From Oceanibaculum pacificum (GTDB lineage Bacteria > Pseudomonadota > Alphaproteobacteria > Oceanibaculales > Oceanibaculaceae), in assembly GCF_001618175.1 (NCBI RefSeq), contig NZ_LPXN01000160.1, forward strand, positions 1-62,171: a stretch of DNA of 62,171 nucleotides, read 5' to 3'. Positions 56,851-62,171 of the stretch are shown piece by piece. The first letter of the stretch is position 1. Every line of letters starts with the position of its first letter. The notes under the pieces were generated by a model that did not search any database, was not told where the DNA came from, and was given only the letters and a program-made list of their open reading frames with translations. The position numbers and the translations under genes are program-made.

Positions 56851-58359
56851 TTACTGCGGTGCGGATCGAGCGGTGCTACGGCGCCGCCTCTCGGACCTCA
56901 AGGTAAAGCCCATCAGCCCGATGGCGAACAGGATCAGCCCGCCCGAGATGGGATTGGTGAAAAACACCGCCATCGAGCCTTCGGACTGGGTCAGCGCCTG
57001 GCGCACCGCCTCCTCGAAGGGCCGGGTGATGATGAAGGTGATCAGCAGCGGCGCCACCGGCACGCCGGTGCGGTTGAAGATGAAGCCCAGCACGCCCGCA
57101 CCCAGCATCACGAACAGATCCAGGATGTTGTTGCGCGCCACATAGGAGCCGGCGACGCACATCAGCGCGACGCAGGGCATCAGGTAGATTTTCGGGATGC
57201 GCAGGGTCAGCGCCAGCGGCCGGATCGCGAAATAGCCGATGACGCCCATCAGCACGGTGGAGGCGAACAGCACGATATAGATGGTGTAAACCACCTCCGG
57301 CGCGTTCACGAAGATCAGCGGGCCGGGCGTCACCCCCTGGATCACCAGCGCGCCCAGCAGGATCGCCGTCACCGCATCGCCGGGAATGCCCAGCGCCAGG
57401 GTGGGGATGAAGGTCGCGCCGACCACGGCGTTGTTCGAGCTTTCCGAGGCCGCGACGCCGCGTATGTCGCCCTTGCCGAAAGCCTCCGGGTTGCGGGCCG
57501 AGCGCTTGATGTCGGCATAGGCCATGAAGGAGGCGATGGTGGCCCCGATGCCCGGCAGGATACCGATGAAGGAGCCGATGCCCGAGGCCCGCGTCATCGG
57601 CAGCAGCAGGCTGCGCCACTCCGGCAGGCTGATGCGGTTGCGCGCCCTGTCCTCCTGGTCCAGATCGAAGCGCTGCTTACTGCGTGGGAACCCCTTGGTC
57701 ACCTCGTCGATAATCTCGGCCAGGGCGAACAGCCCGACCAGCAGCGGCACATAGGTCAGCCCGTCCAGCAGCGAGGTCAGGCCGAAGGTGAAGCGCGGCG
57801 TGCCCAGCATCGGGTCGCTGCCGACCGTCGCCAGCACCATGCCGATGGAGGCCGACAGCAGACCCTTCACCATCGAATCGCCGGACAGCACGCCGATGAT
57901 GGTGAAGGTGAAAAACAGCAAAGCGGCAATCTCCACCGGCCCGAAGCGCAGCGCGAAATCCGCCAGCTGCGGGGCCAGCAGGATCAACAGCAGGATCGAG
58001 AAGATCGAGCCGAACACGGAAGCGACCAGCGAGATGCGCAGGGCCTTTGTCGCCTCGCCGCGCTGCGCCATCGGGAAGCCGTCGAACACGGTGGCCGCGG
58101 AGGCTGGCGTGCCCGGCGCATTCAGCAGGATGGCCGATATCGACCCGCCGAAGATGCCCGCGCCATACAGGCCGATCAGCATCACCAGCGCCTGCGACGT
58201 CGGCATGAAGATCGCCAGCGGCACCGCCAGCGCCACGGCGATGTTCACCGTCAGGCCGGGGATCGCGCCGATCACCAGGCCGATGGCGACGGACAGCAAC
58301 AGGGTCAGCAGCGTCGCCGGCTCGCCCATCCCCGCCAGGGCCGTCAGAAAGGCTTCCAT
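56851..58359 (-). CDS. tctA: Tripartite tricarboxylate transporter, large permease (TctA)
   Basis: 502 residues and about 12 membrane helices. It contains the TctA hallmarks GLVIGAIPGLTVNIAVALAVPL, LYGAGIFGGSISAILLNAPGTPASAATVFDG-type loop and GIGSFIGILPGIGATIASF. It moves the carboxylate delivered by the TctC receptor, driven by ion gradients, together with TctB. The ATG at 58359 lies 9 bases after the tctB stop. Confidence 0.95.
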   Translation of the reverse strand: MEAFLTALAGMGEPATLLTLLLSVAIGLVIGAIPGLTVNIAVALAVPLAIFMPTSQALVMLIGLYGAGIFGGSISAILLNAPGTPASAATVFDGFPMAQRGEATKALRISLVASVFGSIFSILLLILLAPQLADFALRFGPVEIAALLFFTFTIIGVLSGDSMVKGLLSASIGMVLATVGSDPMLGTPRFTFGLTSLLDGLTYVPLLVGLFALAEIIDEVTKGFPRSKQRFDLDQEDRARNRISLPEWRSLLLPMTRASGIGSFIGILPGIGATIASFMAYADIKRSARNPEAFGKGDIRGVAASESSNNAVVGATFIPTLALGIPGDAVTAILLGALVIQGVTPGPLIFVNAPEVVYTIYIVLFASTVLMGVIGYFAIRPLALTLRIPKIYLMPCVALMCVAGSYVARNNILDLFVMLGAGVLGFIFNRTGVPVAPLLITFIITRPFEEAVRQALTQSEGSMAVFFTNPISGGLILFAIGLMGFTLRSERRRRSTARSAPQ

Positions 58360-58368
58360 GCTAGCGGC

Positions 58369-58842
58369 TCACGACAGAAAGGGGGCGACGGGAAGCGGGA
58401 TGTAGAACAGCTTGCGCAGCACCAGGTCGACCCCCAGCGGGACCGCCACGCCAAGGCCCAGCGCCAGCGGCTTCGAAGCGGCGCCGTAGATCCAGAACAC
58501 TGCCAGCAGGAACAGGATGGCGGCGATCAGGAAGCCCGCGATCAGCATGCCGCCCGACAGCGCCGCCGCCAGGAGGATGAACACGACCGGCCGCCACAAG
58601 CTTGCCGACGCCACGCCGGATTCCGCCGGCTTCGGGCGTTCCTGGCCTGAGGTGATCAGCGTCAGCACGCTGAACAGCAGCATCAGCCCGCCGGCGAAGT
58701 AAGGCAGCGCCGTCGGGCCGACCGAATAGAACTGCATGCCCCCGCCGGTGAACCGGTTCGCGTCAATCCCCGGCACCAGGATGGCGAGGAAGAGGATCGA
58801 CGCGACGGTGCAGGCAAGACCGATGGCGCGGCCTCCGGTCAT
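58369..58842 (-). CDS. tctB: Tripartite tricarboxylate transporter, small permease (TctB)
   Basis: 157 residues with four hydrophobic helices (for example GLACTVASILFLAILVPGI and PVVFILLAAALSGGMLIAGFLIAA) and the C-terminal LGLGVAVPLGVDLVLRKLFYIPLP that marks TctB. Start and upstream tctC stop overlap (ATGA). Confidence 0.9.
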   Translation of the reverse strand: MTGGRAIGLACTVASILFLAILVPGIDANRFTGGGMQFYSVGPTALPYFAGGLMLLFSVLTLITSGQERPKPAESGVASASLWRPVVFILLAAALSGGMLIAGFLIAAILFLLAVFWIYGAASKPLALGLGVAVPLGVDLVLRKLFYIPLPVAPFLS

Positions 58843-59822
58843 TGCGCGGCTTTCTGCTCACCGCTCATGGCGGCGGCGATGGAATCCGACATGCGCTTCA
58901 TCGCATCCTCGAAATCCTGGCCGCTCAGATAGCCGGGCTCGATCTTCGATTTCGCGGCCAGCGTCTTGAAACCCTCGCTCTGCATCGCCTTCTCGAAGCG
59001 CTCGTGCATATAGGCGACGGCTTCGTCCGGCGTTTCCGCGGGCGCAACCAGGCCCTTCATATTCTCGATATTCACGTCATAGCCGGCATCGGTCAGCGAC
59101 GGCACGTCGGGAATCTGCGCCGCCCGGTCGGAGGTGGTGGCGATGGCGTGCACCTTGCCGGCGGCAACCTGCGCCTGGGCGTCGCCCGGCGTGATTATGG
59201 CCATATCGATATGGCCGCCCAGCACCGCCGCCAAGGCCGGCGCGCCGCCCTGATAGGGCACATGCTTCATCTGGATGCCGGCTTCCTTCTCAAACACCAG
59301 AAAGGCGGAATGCAGGATGCCGGCCGGCCCGGACGAGCCGTAGGACAGCGAGCCGGGCTTCTCCTTCGCCCGCTTCACCACCGCATCGATGCTGTCCAGC
59401 CCGCTGCCGGCCTTGGTGACGATGACCATATGCTCGCGGTTCACCCGGATCACGCCACGGAACTGGGAAAGCTGATAATTGGTCTTCATGTGGTTCGGCA
59501 CCGAGGTGCTCTCGGAACCGCCGGCGACCAGCAGCGTGTGGCCGTCCGGATCGGCATTGGCGACGATCTCCGCCGCCAGCGTGCCGGATGCGCCCGGCCG
59601 GTTCACCACCACCAGCGGCACGGGGAAGAATTCCTGGGCCGCCGAGGCGATCAGCCGCGCGGTCTGGTCGGTGCCGCCGCCCGGCGCGAAGCCGACGACG
59701 ATCTGGATCGGGCGCTTCGGCTCCCAGGCCGCGTCGGCGGGCGCAGCGCCCAGCGCGAGGGTGGCCGCGACGGCGGCCCCCACTATACCGAATTTGGGGA
59801 ATCCGAGTTTCATGGTCCGCAT
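58839..59822 (-). CDS. tctC: Tripartite tricarboxylate transporter receptor (TctC/Bug family)
   Basis: 327-residue periplasmic receptor. The signal peptide ends near ADA (about residue 32). Mature-domain Bug features are WEPKRPIQIVVGFAPGGGTDQTAR, VVNRPGASGTLAAEIVANADPDGHTLL and AVLGGHIDMAIITPGDAQAQVAAGKV-type segments. The ATG at 59822 has GGGAGG upstream. These receptors bind di- and tricarboxylates or aromatics; the ligand here should be the substrate of the RraA aldolase operon. Confidence 0.94.
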   Translation of the reverse strand: MRTMKLGFPKFGIVGAAVAATLALGAAPADAAWEPKRPIQIVVGFAPGGGTDQTARLIASAAQEFFPVPLVVVNRPGASGTLAAEIVANADPDGHTLLVAGGSESTSVPNHMKTNYQLSQFRGVIRVNREHMVIVTKAGSGLDSIDAVVKRAKEKPGSLSYGSSGPAGILHSAFLVFEKEAGIQMKHVPYQGGAPALAAVLGGHIDMAIITPGDAQAQVAAGKVHAIATTSDRAAQIPDVPSLTDAGYDVNIENMKGLVAPAETPDEAVAYMHERFEKAMQSEGFKTLAAKSKIEPGYLSGQDFEDAMKRMSDSIAAAMSGEQKAAQ

Positions 59823-59890
59823 GATTTATCCTCCCTTTGAGGTGCGCCGGCCGGTCGGCTTGTCATTATCGGTTTCGTTTCCGGCTGTAT

Positions 59891-59907
59891 GGCGGTCGCT
59901 TACCGCC
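59891..59907 (-). terminator. Small stem-loop directly after the aldolase stop codon
   Basis: GGCGGT-cgctt-ACCGCC sits immediately 3' of the RraA-type gene and before tctC on the minus strand. It is probably an intercistronic mRNA hairpin; there is no T-run. Confidence 0.35.
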
Positions 59908-60582
59908 TTATTCCTCCGTGAAGCCCTTGGCCTTCAGGGTCTCGTCCACCCAGCGCCGGTCCCAGGAACCGGTCTCGATGGCCTTCAATATGTCGGCCTC
60001 CTTGGCCTGCTGGGCCCGGGCCGCTTCCAGGATGGTTTCGGCGCCGATGCGCGGGATGGCCAGCACGCCGTCCGCGTCGCCCAGCATGATATCGCCGGGA
60101 TTCACGGTCATGCCGCCGATATCGATCGGCACGTTGATCTCGCCCGGACCGTCCTTATAGGGGCCGCGATGGGTGACGCCGGCGGCATAGACCGGGAAGG
60201 TGTCGGCGGCCAGCGCGTCCATGTCGCGCGCGGCGCCATTCACCACGAGGCCGACCACGCCGCGCGAACGGGCATGGCGCACGATCAGCTCGCCGATGAT
60301 GGCGTTGGTCAGGTCGCCGCCGGCATCGACGACGATCACGTCGCCCGGCTCCGCCACATCGGCGGCCTTGTGGACCATGAGATTATCGCCCGGGCGGCAG
60401 CGCACGGTCAGCGCCGTGCCGGCCAGCACGCCGCCCTTGTGCAGCGGGCGCAGATTGGCGCCGCCGCCATACATGCGGTTCATATTGTCGCTGACGATGG
60501 CGGCGGGGATTTCGGCGAAGGCCTCGACGAGGCTGCGTTCCGCGCGGACATGGCCGCGCACGATGCGGAATCCGACAGGCAT
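59908..60582 (-). CDS. RraA-family aldolase (HMG/CHA aldolase-like)
   Basis: 224 residues. RraA-fold proteins of this type are divalent-metal class II aldolases splitting 4-hydroxy-4-methyl-2-oxoglutarate-type compounds to two 2-oxo acids. The catalytic block is visible as GDVIVVDAGGDLTNAIIGELI and GLVVNGAARDMDAL (the G-x-x-RD metal/substrate motif). The upstream MYGGGANLRPL is typical. The ATG at 60582 follows GGGAGG; an in-frame ATG nine codons earlier is not supported. First gene of the operon with tctCBA and two dehydrogenases, divergent from a LysR gene. Confidence 0.88.
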   Translation of the reverse strand: MPVGFRIVRGHVRAERSLVEAFAEIPAAIVSDNMNRMYGGGANLRPLHKGGVLAGTALTVRCRPGDNLMVHKAADVAEPGDVIVVDAGGDLTNAIIGELIVRHARSRGVVGLVVNGAARDMDALAADTFPVYAAGVTHRGPYKDGPGEINVPIDIGGMTVNPGDIMLGDADGVLAIPRIGAETILEAARAQQAKEADILKAIETGSWDRRWVDETLKAKGFTEE

Positions 60583-60659
60583 TGATCCTCCCTTTCGTGG
60601 CGGTTGCACCGCCCTTTTCGACTGTTGCCGGGAATTATTGCAGCCAGGTCCAAAACGTC

Positions 60660-60669
60660 TAATATATTA
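60660..60669. promoter_or_regulatory. AT-rich palindrome, candidate LysR box
   Basis: TAATATATTA is a perfect palindrome about 36 bases before the LysR start, in the gap shared with the divergent aldolase/TTT operon. It may be a LysR site or part of a promoter -10. Confidence 0.35.
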
Positions 60670-60705
60670 TTGATAAGGAAATGATGCTAAAAAGGTATCG
60701 GTGAA

Positions 60706-61620
60706 ATGATCGAAACCCGCCATCTCCGCTATTTCGTCGCGGTCGCCGAAATGCTGCATTTCGGCCGCGCGGCGGAACGGTTGAACATCGCCCAGCCGGC
60801 GCTCAGCCGGCAGATTCAGCAATTGGAGCAGGAGCTTGGCGTCCTGCTGCTGGAACGCACCCAGCGCCGGGTGCGGCTGACGGCGGCGGGGCGGCTCTAT
60901 CTGGAACGGGCCACGCGACTACTGGACGAACTGGCGAAGGCGACCGGCGATGTGCGTCGCGCCCATGCCGGCCATGCCGGGCGGCTATCCGTCGGCTTCA
61001 TCCATTCCTCGACCTACAGCGTGACCCCGGCGATCCTCGGCCAGTATCACGCCAGCTTCCCGGATGTTGAGCTGGTGCTGCACGAAATGACGATCTTCGA
61101 GCAATTCCGCGCGCTCCGGGAGAATGTCATCGATGTCGGCATATTGCGGCCGCCGGTCGGCGATCCGCATCTGTCGGTGATGCCGTTCCGCGACGAGGAT
61201 TTCCTGATCGTCGCGCCGGAGACACATCCGCTGGCGGGCAAGGGCAATGCGGACGCCTCGCTGGCCGATATGGCGGCGGAAACTTTCGTGCTGTTCGAAC
61301 AGCGCAAGAGCCCGCTGTTCCATTCCCGCATCATCTCCATGTGCGAGGCGGCGGGCTTCGTGCCGCAGGTGGAGCAATACGCCAACCAGATTCACACCGT
61401 GCTGGGGCTGGTGCGCGCCGGCATGGGCATCTCCATCGTCCCGGAGGTGGCGCGCAACCTGCACATGCCGGGCATCCGCTTCTTGCCAATCCGCGAAACG
61501 CCGCCGCCGGTCCAGGTGGCGCTGGCCTGGCGCAGCCTGGACGAGACGCCGACTGTCCATTCCTTCCGGGCTATGGTGGCCGACATGTTCCCGGCAAAGC
61601 CTGGGGCCGCCGCCATATAG
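60706..61620 (+). CDS. LysR-family transcriptional regulator
   Basis: 304 residues. HTH at 1-60 (ETRHLRYFVAVAEMLHFGRAAERLNIAQPALSRQIQQLE) with a BenM/CatM-like effector domain (GRLSVGFIHSSTYSVTPAIL; VRAGMGISIVPEVARNL). It is divergent from the aldolase/TTT operon and is the probable activator responding to its substrate or product. Confidence 0.94.
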   Translation: MIETRHLRYFVAVAEMLHFGRAAERLNIAQPALSRQIQQLEQELGVLLLERTQRRVRLTAAGRLYLERATRLLDELAKATGDVRRAHAGHAGRLSVGFIHSSTYSVTPAILGQYHASFPDVELVLHEMTIFEQFRALRENVIDVGILRPPVGDPHLSVMPFRDEDFLIVAPETHPLAGKGNADASLADMAAETFVLFEQRKSPLFHSRIISMCEAAGFVPQVEQYANQIHTVLGLVRAGMGISIVPEVARNLHMPGIRFLPIRETPPPVQVALAWRSLDETPTVHSFRAMVADMFPAKPGAAAI

Positions 61621-61836
61621 CAATACGGCGCGGCCGGATGGGCGTCCCAGGATGGTCGATCCCGAACGGGTCAGCGCCGGCGATGGCGATGCACCTGAAG
61701 AATCTCTTACCCCTACTTACCCGCCGCCGTGTTGAGCCAAGCCCCGGGCGCACCTAACCCGGCAAGCATTTGACCTTACTGGGTTTTACTTGGTTACGGG
61801 GCGTGAAACCACCGGGAGTGGGCAAGCTTCAAAAGC

Positions 61837-61863
61837 AAACGCCGGGCGTGAGGCCCGGCGTTT
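61837..61863. terminator. Intrinsic terminator of the RTX-protein gene
   Basis: AAACGCCGGGC (61837-61847) and GCCCGGCGTTT (61853-61863) form an 11-bp stem with a 5-base loop. On the minus strand it lies 25 bases past the stop at 61889 and is followed by GCTTTTG. The A/T flanks allow action in both directions. Between here and the LysR stop at 61620 I see no gene. Confidence 0.75.
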
Positions 61864-61888
61864 CTTCAGCGTCGCTTGCGGGCGCGCC

Positions 61889-62171
61889 TTACCCGTAGAA
61901 CGCCTGGTCGATATCGGCGGCCGTGAGGCTGGCGACGCCGAGGAAGGTGAGGCTGGCCCCGGCGACCTGGATGATGACGCCGGCCTCGGTGGCGGTCTGG
62001 CTGGCGATCGCCGCCTCCAGCTCCGCCAGGCTGGCATTCTCCACCGCCAGCAGGTCGGTTCCCTGCTCGAAGTCGGTCACCGTGGCGGTCAGGATCGCGT
62101 CGGCGAAATTGCCGTCGAAGCCGCGCAGCACGAACAGGTCCGCCCCCTCGCCGCCGCTCAGCGTGTCGTCG
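61889..62171 (-). CDS. RTX/hemolysin-type calcium-binding protein, C-terminal fragment
   Basis: Partial: the gene runs off the right edge and only the last ~94 residues are present. The visible start of the fragment, DDTLSGGEGADLFVL, is a glycine/aspartate nonapeptide repeat that binds calcium. The tail, with VTDFEQGTDLLAVE and ASLTFLGVASLTAADIDQAFYG, resembles the end of RTX proteins, where the secretion signal for type I export lies. A terminator follows. The size and function of the full protein cannot be judged. Confidence 0.8.
   Translation of the reverse strand, partial: DDTLSGGEGADLFVLRGFDGNFADAILTATVTDFEQGTDLLAVENASLAELEAAIASQTATEAGVIIQVAGASLTFLGVASLTAADIDQAFYG

Overview
The window is GC-rich DNA of an alphaproteobacterium, most likely a Rhodospirillales-type heterotroph. 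This is inferred from the methylsuccinyl-CoA dehydrogenase-type gene, the many ABC/TRAP/TTT carboxylate transporters, the GntR/LysR-controlled degradation operons and an Atu4866-family protein; no rRNA or tRNA is present to fix the taxonomy.

Layout. (1) 0.1-1.8 kb: an acyl-CoA dehydrogenase of the methylsuccinyl-CoA type, tail-to-tail with (2) 1.8-7.5 kb: a five-gene peptide-type ABC importer on the minus strand. (3) 7.7-10.6 kb: an HMG-CoA-lyase-like enzyme, divergent from a GntR regulator and a class III CoA-transferase, with paired palindromic operators between them. (4) 10.7-17.1 kb: a minus-strand operon of an isocitrate-lyase-superfamily lyase, small and large subunits of an aconitase-family dehydratase, and a TRAP importer (DctP, DctQ, DctM), with a divergent GntR regulator. 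(5) 17.2-24.1 kb: a TetR regulator divergent from an RND efflux adaptor and pump, then a convergent YgiB/YgiC-like pair. (6) 24.2-28.0 kb: GDP-mannose 4,6-dehydratase, two small exported proteins, an SDR and a divergent LysR regulator. (7) 28.0-54.9 kb: a hybrid NRPS-PKS biosynthetic cluster. (8) 54.9-61.6 kb: a TTT importer operon with an RraA-type aldolase and two dehydrogenases, and a divergent LysR regulator. (9) The right edge cuts the 3' end of an RTX-repeat protein gene.

The NRPS-PKS cluster is the most notable part. Three tightly coupled minus-strand genes (about 25 kb) encode 8,300+ residues: C-A-PCP-KS-AT-ACP, then docking-C-A-PCP-C-A-PCP-KS-DH-KR-ACP-C-A-PCP-C, then A(with inserted methyltransferase)-PCP-TE. 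A convergent type II thioesterase and a divergent Sfp-type phosphopantetheinyl transferase complete it. Hand-read specificity codes suggest Val-like, Ser and aliphatic positions. The second PKS module has no AT of its own. If active, the Ser module followed by KS-DH-KR would make an alpha,beta-unsaturated, serine-derived (vinylogous) unit.

Around this cluster sit three independent modules that each pair an importer and/or CoA activation with a C-C lyase or aldolase. This suggests a genome region rich in uptake and cleavage of unusual branched or hydroxylated carboxylates. Domain and specificity calls were made by eye from the translated sequence, with no database search.
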